From: Blepharisma japonicum | Taxonomy: Eukaryota; Ciliophora; Heterotrichea; Heterotrichida; Blepharismidae | Direction: 5' to 3' | DNA length: 64,000 nucleotides | Assembly: GCA_949751835.1 (NCBI GenBank) | Contig: CATKHK010000011.1 | Span: forward strand, 496,327-560,326 | Made by a program: the position numbers and the translations under genes | Shown: piece after piece, positions 31,551 to 43,652 of the stretch | How the letters are laid out: every line of letters starts with the position of its first letter | How positions within the stretch are numbered: the first letter of the stretch is position 1 | Notes under the pieces: model-generated | What the model saw: the letters and a program-made list of their open reading frames with translations, nothing else | What the model was told of the DNA's origin: nothing | Database searches by the model: none

Positions 31551-33494
31551 ATGCTATACGAAGATCCTTATTTTGGTCCAAATGATTATTCTATTTACGG
31601 AGATAGCCCTAAAAGAAACATACCATTCCAAATTATATGAATAAGGCCTCAGCAGATTTTAGGACCACATGCAAGGTTGTTTTCTGATGCAATGGTGGTC
31701 GATGATATAAAGCAAGGATATTTAGGTAACTGCTGATTTGTTGGTGTAATAATTGCATTGATAGAGCACCCTATGAGAATAGTAGGCTTATTTGACGATG
31801 ATGAGCCAGAGCATAGACTAGGAAAATATCACATAAGGCTTTGCAAAAACGGCGAAATCATAAATGTCGTCATTGATGATTTAATACCATGCGATGCAAG
31901 AACAGATACACCAATTTTTACCAAAAGCAATTGGGTTGATATTTGAATGCTGCTATTAGAAAAAGCTTATGCAAAAGTGCATGGCTCTTATTTATCTTTG
32001 AAAGGAGGGTTGGCTCATGAAGCCTTTATGGACTTGACTGGGATTCCTTCATTTAAATATGATATAGACAAAATACAAGAAAAAGACGAGACTGAAGAAT
32101 TTTTATTGAAAATTATTGACTGAAGTAGCAAGCACTTCCCAATGGTAGCTTCCACAAGACAAGGAATACAAGATAATTCAGGCTTGTCCCAATCTCACTG
32201 CTATACAATAATAAGAACAGTTCAAACAGACAATTATTTGCTTATAAACTTAAGAAATCCATGGGGGAAATGCAATTGGGCTGGAGATTTTAATCCTCAG
32301 TCCGAGCTCTGAACTCCAGAAATAGTTGAAGCAGTTAATAGAAGCGGGCCACGCCTTAATTTGGGAGATTGGAGTTTTTGAATGAAATATGAAGATTTTT
32401 TGACGTATTTTAATGCTCTTTATGTGTGCAATATAGAACTTGATATAGAAAAACGCCAAAGAAACATTTTTAAAAAAATTGAAGGAATCGGCTCACAAGC
32501 TTTATGATGCTATATGATTACTGTTAGAGAAGAAAACACAGAAATTGTACTTGGGCTTCACCAAGAAGATGAAAGAAGTGTAGGAGTAAAAGAATATAGG
32601 AAATATTTAGATTTAGGGATTGTCGTAATGAGCTATGATGGTAATATATATATGCCTTGCCGATGCTCAGAAAAAATGCTGACTGAAAGAGATTTACAAC
32701 AAGAATTCACTTTACCTCCTGGAAGATATTTAATTACCCCTATAAGCTCTGGAGCAGCTTTAACAAGACCTCCTGATTCTGAAAAAAAAGTATTTCCTTT
32801 AATTACTGAAGAAGGAAGTATGCATCCTTTATTTCAAAGCACAATAAAAGACATTTTCCGAAGAGCTGATATTGATATGAACCAAGCTGTAAGTTACCAA
32901 GAATTCATGACCATGTACTCCATAATTGGAAACCTTTCTGAAGACGAATTTAATAGTATCATTTGCAGGACTTATGACAGTAAGAAAAACCGGCTTACCT
33001 TAAATGGCTTTTATGAATTTTTTATGGCCCAGACATTAGATAAAGGAGAAGAAACAATAAAAAATTGATTATCATTGCTCGGATATGACAGCGATTTTTA
33101 TAGTTTAAAATCAAGAGCTGTGGTATTCACAATGCACTCAAATAAAAATGTGGATTTAGTAACGCATAGCTTAACTGAGCAATTGAACTTACAAGCTTGG
33201 ATGTCATTGGCTCTATTAAATGGAAAAATTGATGTGAATATTTCGCATATAAAAGTTTATAAAATAATAAAATCAGGAGGTTACACAATACTAGCCCATA
33301 ATGAGTCAAATTCAATTATGAGTGTAACTTCAAATTTCAGCGGATCTTATAATATGAATTTTTCTTCTGGGTCTGCTATTTGTGAAAACGTCTTAGATGT
33401 GGGATCTTGGCAAATAATTCAGCATTTATCTTGCATAGACTCAAAATTAGAATATAGGCTATCTTATTATGTAAATGTCAGAAGTATATCTTAG
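31551..33494 (+). CDS. Calpain-like cysteine protease, copy C (intact)
   Basis: An uninterrupted 647-aa frame with about ten TGA Trp codons. The catalytic core has Cys61 in GYLGNCWFVG, His in LSQSHCYTIIR and Asn in NLRNPWGKCNW. A C2-like domain III lies around residues 300-420 (KKIEGIGSQALW, LGLHQEDERS). An EF-hand loop is visible at DIDMNQAVSYQE (acidic residues at 1, 3 and 12 of the loop), and a weaker second loop follows. The C-terminal domain begins at KSRAVVFTMHSNKN. It is the only copy of the three that is clearly whole. Its leader and first codons match the truncated relic at 28882, so that relic came from a C-type copy. Confidence 0.92.
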
Positions 33495-33541
33495 AATATT
33501 TTATTAAAAATAAATCATTTTAATTGAGATAATTTATTTAT

Positions 33542-34249
33542 TTATCTCTTAAGGACCAATTCTGGATTGGCTCCCATAATTCTCATTTCTTGCAGCTCAT
33601 ATCTTCTTTTCTCTTCTTCAGTGACACTAGGCAAGTATTCCACTGAATATCCGACATCCCCTTTTAGTCTGCTGAATGAAAAAGATCTCCCACCTGCTAT
33701 AATTAATCCAGCTGCAAGTCCTATAAGTGAGTAACGAAAAGGAGCCATCATGCTTCCTGTCATTTTTCCTAGAATGGCTCCATTTAGAAATCCTAAAACT
33801 CCGAACTTAGTGAAAATGTTTGCATCAAACATATGGTCGAATAAATCTGAGGTAAAGCAAAGCCAAAATCCGAAAAATCCTCCGATAGCTGCATATTGTG
33901 GGGTGAAGTTCTTTAAGGTGATTTTCGTGAGCTCAATAGGAATAAATTCAGATGGTCTAAAAGCCATTGCCACTTTACGATAGAGGTAAGGAGAGTGAGT
34001 TGTCATAGGATGAATAACTGTGGCTCCAATAAGAGTGCCAAGAATTGCGCCTTCTACCAAGGGATAGGTGAAGTGAAGAACGTAATTTCTTGAGTGCTTC
34101 CAATCATGAAGAAATTCTCTTAAGGAGTATTTATCTGAGTGATATGGATTTGGGTAATTGCCTCTACGACTCTGATATCTGAGACTTCTTTTTTCATCGC
34201 CTGTAAGGCCTGTTAATATTGGAGAGTTTGTTGAGACTGAATTTCCCAT
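33542..34249 (-). CDS. Multi-pass membrane protein, unknown
   Basis: A 235-aa frame starting MGNSVSTNSP, a context that could be N-myristoylated. Several Gly-rich hydrophobic helices follow (LVEGAILGTLIGATVI, AAIGGFFGFWLCF, FGVLGFLNGAILGKMTGSMM, YSLIGLAAGLIIAGG). The glycine-zipper spacing resembles Tim17/22/23 or complex I accessory proteins of mitochondria, but no diagnostic motif is present. The C-terminus is charged. It converges with calpain C, with 47 nt between the stops. Confidence 0.65.
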   Translation of the reverse strand: MGNSVSTNSPILTGLTGDEKRSLRYQSRRGNYPNPYHSDKYSLREFLHDWKHSRNYVLHFTYPLVEGAILGTLIGATVIHPMTTHSPYLYRKVAMAFRPSEFIPIELTKITLKNFTPQYAAIGGFFGFWLCFTSDLFDHMFDANIFTKFGVLGFLNGAILGKMTGSMMAPFRYSLIGLAAGLIIAGGRSFSFSRLKGDVGYSVEYLPSVTEEEKRRYELQEMRIMGANPELVLKR

Positions 34250-34908
34250 TGAAATTTATTATTATTTTGGTTTGGTAATTGAAAATATGAGATTTTATAT
34301 ATAAATTTACTATGATGTGCATATAAATAGGCAAGTGTTTAAATTTTGCCTTTAATTTAATATAGCTTAATATGAGAATAAAAATCATAAATTCAATTGA
34401 AGATTAACTACTTACTTAAACTGCTTAACAAACTCTCAAGTTGAATTTATAGCGCTGTATTTATGATTGGAAATGCTGTTAATCATACTTTATATTAATT
34501 TAAAAATTATATAATCATTTAATAAAAGCAAGTTGATAAGCATATTTGGTAAAGAAGGAAGCTCAAAGGAAAAAATATTTATTTAAGGAATAAACTTATA
34601 AAATTAGTGATAATTTTCTAATATTTAAATTAATAGTATTTATTTAGTTTTTGATTTTAAATGCTTATGAAAATACTATAAATCAATTTTAGTTATTCAT
34701 AATAAATATTTGTAAACAGCGAAGCAAAATATTTGTAATTATAAATAATTATTTTTGAATGCGACTATTAAAATATCATAAAAATTGAATATCAAGTAAT
34801 ACAAAAAATCTATTTTTAAAAAGTAATCTACAAACAATTTTAACAATTCTCAATAGGGCTTCTAACTAAAATGGAGAAAATAGATCGCGATCTTGAGTCT
34901 AATAATTT
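34250..34908. other. AT-rich divergent intergenic region
   Basis: About 660 nt between divergent genes. A short frame from an ATG at 34871 ends after 21 codons and overlaps the start of the next gene in another phase. I see nothing else. Confidence 0.5.
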
Positions 34909-35559
34909 ATGGATATCAGATTCTTTACAACTTTTACAACTGAATCAAAGGTAAAAATCGAGAAAAAACATCAAAAAAGAAGAAGCTCAACCGGAGAGTG
35001 CTTTCTCAATGTGAAATCTACAATTCAAATGAAAAAAAGGTTTTCCTTGGATTTTACCTGCCTGAATTATTTCACCAAAAATATCGATACCATCTCCAGC
35101 AATTCAAGCCCTAGAAGCCAAATTTCGTGCAGAATCTGTTTAGATAGCTCAAGAAGAGACGAATTAATTGCTCCTTGCAAATGTAAAGGCTCCTTAAAAT
35201 TCGTCCATAAGTCATGTCTAAAGCAGTGGCTAGACGCATGTCCTAAACAGGATGACGAAGCTCATTTTTGTGAGCTCTGCAAGTGTAAGCTTGATATTAA
35301 GTTTAGGTATATATGAAGTTATAGAAAAAACTGTTCAAAAAATACATCGTTGGTGATTTCGATGATCATCTCATTTTTGGTTATTTTTTCATTGCTAGCA
35401 ATTATTGGAGCGAAAGTCAGCTCTGGAGAGATAGATTCAATGCTAACCACCTTATTTGTACTTCTAGCACTAGCAATGATGTTTTGTTTTGGAGTCACCA
35501 CACTATCACTAAAAAGCCAGTGCTTTAGGCTTTCTGTTATAGACTGGGACTCAGCGTAA
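34909..35559 (+). CDS. RING-CH (MARCH-type) membrane E3 ubiquitin ligase
   Basis: A 216-aa protein with one TGA Trp codon near 35316. The RING-CH (C4HC3) finger is complete: CRICLDSSRRDELIAPCKCK, then VHKSCLKQWL and HFCELCKC. Two hydrophobic helices follow (SLVISMIISFLVIFSLLAII and LTTLFVLLALAMMFCFGV). This is the MARCH layout of a cytosolic finger next to two membrane spans, used to ubiquitinate membrane proteins. The N-terminal 70 residues are basic and lack a domain. The start is the first ATG in frame. Confidence 0.9.
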
Positions 35560-35872
35560 TTTTTGAATTAATTTTTTAACCATAAATATTTAGTCTATTA
35601 TTTTCAAATTCCTATATTAAATTATTCATTATTTTTAGAGCATTTTCAGCATTTTCTAAGATTATTTTAAAATATTAAAAGTCATTGATCATTTATTCCA
35701 AGATTATTTTTGGTTTCTCTATAATACCATATTTGATTTAAATAATGAATTAATTATTTTTATTTGTTGCTTATTAAAAAATTGTCACTTTCTAGTAAAA
35801 TTCTAATAAATCCTTTAAAATTCTACAGCTTCCCTCAAAGATATTTCAACAAATAATAAATTATCTTGAAAA
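35560..35872. other. AT-rich intergenic region upstream of SZT2
   Basis: About 310 nt with many stops in all frames. I see no gene; it presumably carries the SZT2 promoter. Confidence 0.5.
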
Positions 35873-38800
35873 ATGGAAAGACCTGAGACCACAGTCCTCG
35901 CTAATTTTAGAAAAGTTTCTTTCGTCGAAAGAGCTTTATGATACATCAACTCAACTAGACATCCTGAATCTGCCTGAACTAGCAATATAGCCCATATGTC
36001 TGGGAGCAGCACTATTACACCTAACACAATCACAACTTTTCACTATTCAAAGTATCGAATTATCATAATGATAGATTTGCCTCCTTCTGTATTTTCCTAT
36101 AATTCCAAACACAATGATTTTACTATTAATTTGATCCCATCAGTAGTTAAAAAATTTTTAGAATTTTTATATGAAAATTCAGCTGACATAAATGCAAAAA
36201 TTGACTTAGGGATTATTTGTGTCAGAATGCCTAATGAGCCTATAAAAGTTGTAGTCCAGTCCTACCGTTTACAGCACTTTGAAGACTCTATAGACATAGT
36301 TGACCAGCTTTCTTTTTATCTGCATGGCATTCAGTCAGAAATAGGGAACACAATATCGTCCTTATATTCCAGTGAGAGATTGGAAGGAGGAATTGAATTT
36401 ACCACAAGCTTAAAATGAAGCCTTTTTGCTTTAAATTTAATGGATGACGATGCATTGCCTATGGTTGTGTATATTACTGATGCTGTTAATTGTAATTTGG
36501 TCCTTGGGATTTATGATGGATTAGTAATGCAGTATTGCAGGGCTGACGTGGCGTTTCATATAATTAATTTATCAGACGGAACTGGGTCTTATTCCAGTCA
36601 ATTTGGATATTTATCAGACCCTATGAATATAAAATTGATGGCAAAAGCGACAGGTGGGATTTATATGACCCCAAACAATATCCATGAAAAAACGAAGTTA
36701 ATTTTGGAGAGAAAAATTTTCTTGACTGCTAAAAGAGATATTTATTATGACGGTAGTGAAAATTTACAGTGTTCACAGTTTGAAGAGTATTGTGTTCCTA
36801 TGCCTCATATCATTTTAGTACAATGTACGCTCAGAGAAGGTTTCATGCTAAAAAATATTGATGGAGAAAAAATAATTTTATGATTTAACTGCCACTGCAG
36901 TACAAAAATTGAATATATAATCTACCCAATTGATAATGATAAAAGCACTATTGAAATTAATATCATAGGAAGACCAAAACTTTTCAAAAAATTAAAAATG
37001 AAAGGGTTAACGTCTCCTCTTTTATCAAAAGAATCTAAGCCTTCACTAGCAGCAAGAGTTATATGGCTAATTCAGAATATGAAGGAAACAGAACAGACTG
37101 CATTAAATTTATATCAAGGGATAACTAGAAATGATATAAGATATTTAGGAGAGAAAATGGTAAATATTCATTTATCCAAATGGCATAGATGATTCCATGT
37201 AGAAAGCTTAGATCTTATTATCACCAAATTAAACCAAAACCAGCCTAACTATGGAAGAGAAAAAGTCAGAGATAAAATCAAGACCTTAGGAAATGGCTAC
37301 TTTATAGACGACATGTATATTGAAATTGTGGAAAAAACTGGGATTTTCGCTGCAAAAATTAATTGAGAAATCTATAATAAAGCTGCCATTTATTTTGCAT
37401 TTTTCGAGTGCCCAACTGAATTTCGGCTTGAAAAATTAGAATCAATTTATAGCAGCTTAAAAAAATCCTGCCAAGAAGTATTCGACAGACCTATGTGTAA
37501 AACAATAGTAGAAGAAGCCCCAGCTCAAAAAAAGAGTTATTGGTCAAAAGTTTACTCAGTTTTTACTTACAAGCCTCACAGCAAGGCTATTAAATCCTTT
37601 ATGTTCAAATGTATAAGAAAGCAGCACCTCTACACATTGAGATCTGCCCAACTCATGATAAATATATTATTTGCATCACGACTTAAGCAAGGCTTTTATT
37701 CTATAGGTTACTGTGAAAGAGACAAATTTTTATTATTAAAACCATTAGAAGTAGAAATAGACAACAGAATTCAAAGCTTTTTTATTCAATATTTAATTTA
37801 CATTGAAAAAACTGAAGTTATTACAGAATTATATGTGGAGCCAGCATTAGCCAGCTTTTTTGATAAATTTGAGTATGATTTATTGCAAGAAATCAAAGAA
37901 GAATATGAGACTTATGACGATTTTATGTATAGCTCTATTTTTTGCCTTGATTTTTTAATATATAAATGCTTAGAGCATAAGCTTGATAATGGAAGCTTAG
38001 ACGATACTATGAGCAGCGATGATTACGACACAAAAGTTATAGAAATATCTGAAGATGATGATTTATTTTGCTATATTCAAGTAGAAGATTTAAGTAAAGC
38101 TGAAAATTATGACGAAATTAAAGCTCAAACTTATGAGAAAATGTATGAGGTCATGAATTCTTTTCAAAATTTCTGCCAGTGTACCCCTAAGCTGCCTTAT
38201 TTATTAAAACACTCTAATTATTATTCATTGGATTTAGAAGTTTTTTCTTCAGAGCATATTTATGCATCAGAAGCTTATAGATGTGCCCTTGGTAGACTGT
38301 ATTCTAATACTTTAACAGCCTTTATAGATATGTCGGATTATCAGGACTGTGTGGACTCTGTGCATCATTTTGTGAGATATATAAATTCTAATACAATTTT
38401 AATATGGCTTTTACCTAGTTTTGAAGAATTTTTGTGTGCTTTAAGCTACTCAAAGAAAAGTTTTCCGATTTACCTATATGAATGTAGCCAACATAAGCTA
38501 GACACTATGAACATTGATAAGAGAAGACAGTCTGCCCCAATTGTCCTACTCCAGCAGAACACAACACTATGCAGATCTATTCAGCTTCTCCAAAGAATAT
38601 ATAAAGCTGTCTTAAATGGAACTTATTACCAAGCATTAAAAAACGAAGAATTACTCGCCACATTTGAAGATATGGAAAGGCTTGTTTCCTGCTGCGAAAT
38701 CAGTACCTACACAATAGAAATTTCAACAATTTACAATAATCTCCACAAGCAATGGGACTCCATCGAAGACCTTTCTAAATGCTTAATTTCCAGAACTCTT

Positions 38801-41800
38801 GAGCTAAATTCTGAATTATTTAGAGAAATTGACGAAAAATTCAACAAGCTTTTATCAAAATATTTCAAAAGAATCCCTAATAGCAACTATTTTATACTAA
38901 ACGATGATAAAGAAAAATGCCTATTAAGCATAGACAACTTTACAACCCTCCTCAGTCACTGCACAGTCAACTCTGAGGTCTCTATAAACCTGTATAGTCT
39001 CCAGCACAAAACATTTTTTTCCAAAGAAAGACATCAGCATAAAAATTTAGAATCTCCTGTGTCCCCTACCAAAAAAATAAAAAATGGGCTATTAAGTATC
39101 GTAGGAGAAAAAGCACGGTCTTTATATGCAGAAATTACCTTAGATTTATTGTCAAAAAAATTACCGATTGAATATGAAACTTTACAATTTGTATTAGAGC
39201 AACTGAATTATGTCCACGAGACAGTAAAATTTGAGTATAAGGTAGAGTCTGTGCTGAAAGAGCAGGATATCACAGAGCTGATTAACCAGGAATTTGTAAA
39301 AGGAAAAGTAGTGTCTACAAGGACTATTGGGGATGTACATTTTGTGGTATGCCAGACTGTGGTGGCATTTCCAGGAGTTTGTCAGGAAATGGTGGATATG
39401 GACTATTCAGTCCCATTTTGGGTGATTATTAAAGTCCATCAACCAAATATCATTGAATGCTCTTTTTTCTTGCCAGATCATATGAAAAATACAGAACTGA
39501 CTGTTGAAAAGGTCCAGATAAGACTTGCAGGGTATTTTAAAGACATTGAAATTAGGGTAAACCAAAGGATGCTGCTAAAACAGCTAGAGGAAACTGGAAA
39601 AATTTCTAATTTATTGATGAACCTTGACAGCCAAATCGAATTTCCCAATGAAAATTACGAAAAAGGCCCAAGAGAGCGTGCAAAAAAAAGATTCACACGA
39701 TTTTCCACCACAAATAAAATCCTTCCTAACCAAAAACCAATCACAAAAAACCTTATTGCTTATAAGCTTCCCCTCCAGCATACAAACCAATTTATAGTTT
39801 CCGACAGACTCGCCAAAAATGAGTCAATAAATTCCTTAATCTCAAAATTCTCAATTCCTCCCTTTTTAATTGACAATCGTGAAGGCTTATACCAGCTTGC
39901 CCATGACTCTGATATTCTTGTTTTTAAATTTTCTGAAATTGAGCAAGAAAGAATCGCGTCATACCCAAAACACCAGACGACGCCTAGTAATTCTCCAAAT
40001 CACAGGAGGACTTCTTCATCTTTGATTATCAGGATGGTGAAATTGGAAATTTATGGAATTGACCCTCCTTCTGCTGATACTATAGAAAAGCTAGAGCAAA
40101 GGGTTCAGGAGCAGCTGCAGCAGATTTCACTGTTTAAGCTTGCTGATTCGTTGATAAAAAACCAAAAAAATGTGATGACGCTGGGAGATTCACAGTTTAT
40201 CCAAGGAAATCTGCCACCTATTATTATATTATTTCCTATTACGTCTCTGGTTTCTGATATAAATTTATTAGCAAAATATGCAAAGCAGAATTTAATGAGA
40301 TTTTTGGTTTTATTCCAAATAAGAGAATTGCTAAATGAAAAAGAGCCTTCTGTGCTGGTATATAATTATTTAAATATCATTGAAAGCAGCTCATATAAAA
40401 CAAATTCCCCTATATTTAAATCTAGACAGGAAACTAAACAGGCTCAATTTTTAGGAAATACGTTTGGGAAAGCTTTAGCGCTACTATATCTTGACGTGTA
40501 TTATTATAATGGTGAAAATATCATACCATTCACTGAAGCTCCTAATGAATGCAGCCCGACCTTTGAAACTTGGAATGAAAATTATATTAAAGCTGAAATG
40601 CTTATAAATAAAACAAGCGGAATGTCTAGCCCTTCTTTTCCAGGAAATTATTTAGAAATCAAAATTTACAAAAATGGCCCATTAAATGAAAGTATTTTTT
40701 TTGAAAAATTAAATAAATGCATAAATCAAAGCATTTCTGAATATTTAATTGAAAATTTGATACAGTCGTGTATAAAAGAAGAAAAATATGGCTATAATGG
40801 ATACAAGCAAATAGCAGATTTGACAAAGAGAGCAATTGAGCTATCCCTTCATTTTCCTACACAGAAAATCGAACATTACGCCCCACCTTTTGCATTATTT
40901 CAATTTTTTAGTAAAATTTTGCATATTTTTCAAGAAAATAACAAGCAAAAATTCCCATTAGTAATGTGTCTGGAGGAAGGGGAAATTAAGCATATTTCTT
41001 CCAGCATTGAAAATTTACAGTCATTATGGGAGCTTGAGTATCTTAATGAAAAAAGTGTTGGTAAAAATTTCAAATTTTCTGCTATTGGAGGACCCTCAAG
41101 TTTAGGGAATTTAATTGGTGAACAATTTGAAGAATTTAAATGCGATGATATGAAATTTTACTCTGATGAAATCGGAGAAGGTCTAGGGCAGATTCCAAGG
41201 TCATTTTTTATTTACATAGAAATCACTAATACTTTCTTAGACGTTTATACTTATAACTGAAACAAAACAACTCTCCAGAAACTTCACAGTCAAATCGAAT
41301 CACATGTGCATTGGAACCGACAAAGATATAGGCTCGTCAATAATGCTTTAACTCAAAAACTCGGCCTTTTCCACCACAATATCCCTATGGACACTTTTTC
41401 ATTTTTAAGAAAATCACATCAAATCCAAATGTTTCCTCAAGCTTGCACAATATTAGAGCTTAAAGAAGAATTCGAAAAATTTTCTCTCGATTCTTTATTA
41501 AATTCTGATGAAATAACCCACACCGCAATTTCTACTGAAGACTCAGTCCAAACCTTCAAAATGACTGGGATGTTTCCTATGTTAAAAGATATAAAAAATA
41601 ATGAAGAAATCCCAAATGACAAAGTAAAACTCCATGGATATTTTTTAAATATGATGTATGAGAAAAAACGAGCCATATATGAAGACTGCTATAAGCTGGC
41701 CTATGCATTTAAAAAATGGGTCTATGAAAAAGATAGCTCTGCTATGAGCATTGTAAATCAGCTACTTAAAAAAGGGGGAAGCTTTAGAAATGAAAGCAAT

Positions 41801-43396
41801 TTAGCAAGAGAATTAATTACACAAGCCCAGATGATCCATTGTGAAAAAGCTCGGCTGTTTTTCGAAGTTTTAGACGTCCCTGCAACTGAGCTTGATAGAG
41901 AGCGTCAAAAAATGCAAAAATTAATTGCTAATGTTATGAGATATTTAGTTATCGAAATTAAAAGAACTACAAAATTGGACGATATGAAAGAGGATTTTGG
42001 GTTTATGAGAAAAAGCTCACATGACTTTTCGCCTGAAAATTCTTCAAGCAACCTCCTACGAAGAAAAAGGACGAGTTCTGGGATGTTTGACACTGAATCC
42101 AATATCCAAGTATTTTTAAAAAAAGCGCTAGAACAAGCTATAATCATTTTAGAAGTTTCATATGATAAAAATTTTATTATTACAAGCTCTTATTGTGTCG
42201 AAAGTATTCAGAAATTAATCCCTTTTACATCTAGAGATGACGACCCACCTTCTATGCATTTAAAACGGGAACTCCAAAAAATAAAAACGTCAATACAGTC
42301 AGAAACTTATATTTATGACGCCCATATAAAGCATTTATGCTATTATTTGTGCAGACCAAGGGATTATCCTTCAATTAATTTAATAGCGACACTTAACACT
42401 ATAGGGAAACTTTATTATAGCAAACCACCATCTGCTAACAATTGGCAGCATACAGGTATGATGTCAATTGATTTAGGCGAACTAAATGGGATCACTATTA
42501 AAGAAATTTACCATTATTTTACACTAAACTGTGACGAATATGGGTTTACTGCGTTTACAGCAGGGTCTACACCGTGGCCTGTTTATAAAGTTTTTAATTT
42601 ATCAGGAGAAGAGCTGTCAATAAACCAAGAAAATGGTAGCAATAATGCGTCAATTTTAGAGCTATCCCCTACTTCATCAGTAAGGAGAATTTCTAATTTC
42701 TCTTCAGATGGAGCAATCCCTACTCCTCCGCCTGAGCTGAAATATGCTACGTCATTAAGAGCGATTATTTATACTCTTATAGACACTAATGATTCCTCAA
42801 GACCTCGACCTATAGTCCGCCTTGAAGAAAGTGAAACAATTTACAAGCTGAGAATCCGCTATTATATATTAAATTTTGAAAAAACAAAAAAAGCTGGCCC
42901 AAAAGACACGCTAAAACAGATAAAAACAAAAGCTGAAGAGTTTATATTAGAAGCTATTAAAAAATCAAAATCTCATTTTAGGAGAGACCAACTGTGGGAA
43001 AGGCTTGGATACTTGCCGAGCAAAGATATTTGTCCTTATGAAGATTTTTTACAACTACTGCAAGCGTCTGATGTGCAGCCAATTGAAGAAATTGATCCAA
43101 GAATTTCTTTGTTGACTTCGCTTGGAAATGTTTTTACTTCAGATTGTTTTGATTATTTATATGATGTATTTAAAGAAGATTCAAGAAGATTTGAAGATAA
43201 AGACTGCCTTCATTTAGTAATTTTCAACTCCCCTAGGCTTTGTGCGCATTTAAAGATTATTTCAGATGAACAAAATTTGAAAATAAATGCTGTGAGGAGG
43301 TCGAAGGAGTATAATAAAGATGTGGAAGATAATTTCATATCGGACATCGTCAGCGAAATTTTGCAGTGGCTTTGGTCCAGGGTGACATCAAGATAA
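35873..43396 (+). CDS. SZT2: SZT2 homologue (KICSTOR complex subunit)
   Basis: A single intronless frame of 2,507 aa with at least six TGA Trp codons. The N-terminus matches the SZT2 start: TTFHYSKYRIIIMIDLPPS parallels the human TFLAWQYRFVIELDLSPS, and a VWA-like region follows (PMVVYITDAVN, FGYLSDPMNIKLMAKATGGI). Further matches are the LRLR-like EGFxF block (RLKQGFYSIGYC), VITELYVEP and, near 41220, FLDVYTYNWNK with QKLGLFHH. In animals SZT2 anchors KICSTOR and GATOR1 at lysosomes to repress TORC1 under amino-acid starvation. The ATG at 35873 is the first in an open frame limited upstream by TAA, so the N-terminus is shorter than in human. Confidence 0.88.
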
Positions 43397-43464
43397 TGGT
43401 AAAATTAATAAAAATTAAGCAAAAATTATTTTCAGGTGAGTTTGTTTATTTATCGTGGATTTGT

Positions 43465-43602
43465 TTATTTTGAGCTGGTATATCTTCTAATTAGTCTTGC
43501 TCCAATGATAAATGCTATGCTTATAGCGAAATATTTCAAGAACTTCTTAGTGTTTTCCTTTGAAGCTTTATTCTTTTCCTCACTGGGCTGCAAAAAGAAC
43601 AT
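43465..43602 (-). CDS. Candidate 45-aa tail-anchored microprotein, TOM5-like layout
   Basis: A minus-strand frame ATG-to-TAA encodes 45 aa: a charged N-terminus (SEEKNKASKENTKK), one hydrophobic helix (FLKYFAISIAFIIGARLI) and a basic end (RRYTSSK). This matches the size and design of small outer-mitochondrial TOM subunits such as TOM5. It lies 50 nt downstream of the aquaporin stop on the same strand. Short length means chance is possible. A plus-strand frame over the same bases has no ATG start and looks like its shadow. Confidence 0.45.
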   Translation of the reverse strand: MFFLQPSEEKNKASKENTKKFLKYFAISIAFIIGARLIRRYTSSK

Positions 43603-43652
43603 ATTTATTATAAGCCACTTACCTACTGTAATTACTTAATTAATTCCTTAAC

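Noticed and set aside
34871-34936. Short frame MEKIDRD... before the RING-CH gene
   Set aside because: It ends after 21 codons in a different phase, and no 15-nt intron joins it to the RING-CH frame.
35815-36033. Minus-strand frame upstream of SZT2
   Set aside because: It overlaps the true SZT2 N-terminal coding sequence and has no family signal.
43436-43639. Plus-strand hydrophobic frame after SZT2
   Set aside because: It starts with GTG, has no ATG of its own before residue 24, and mirrors the minus-strand microprotein frame.
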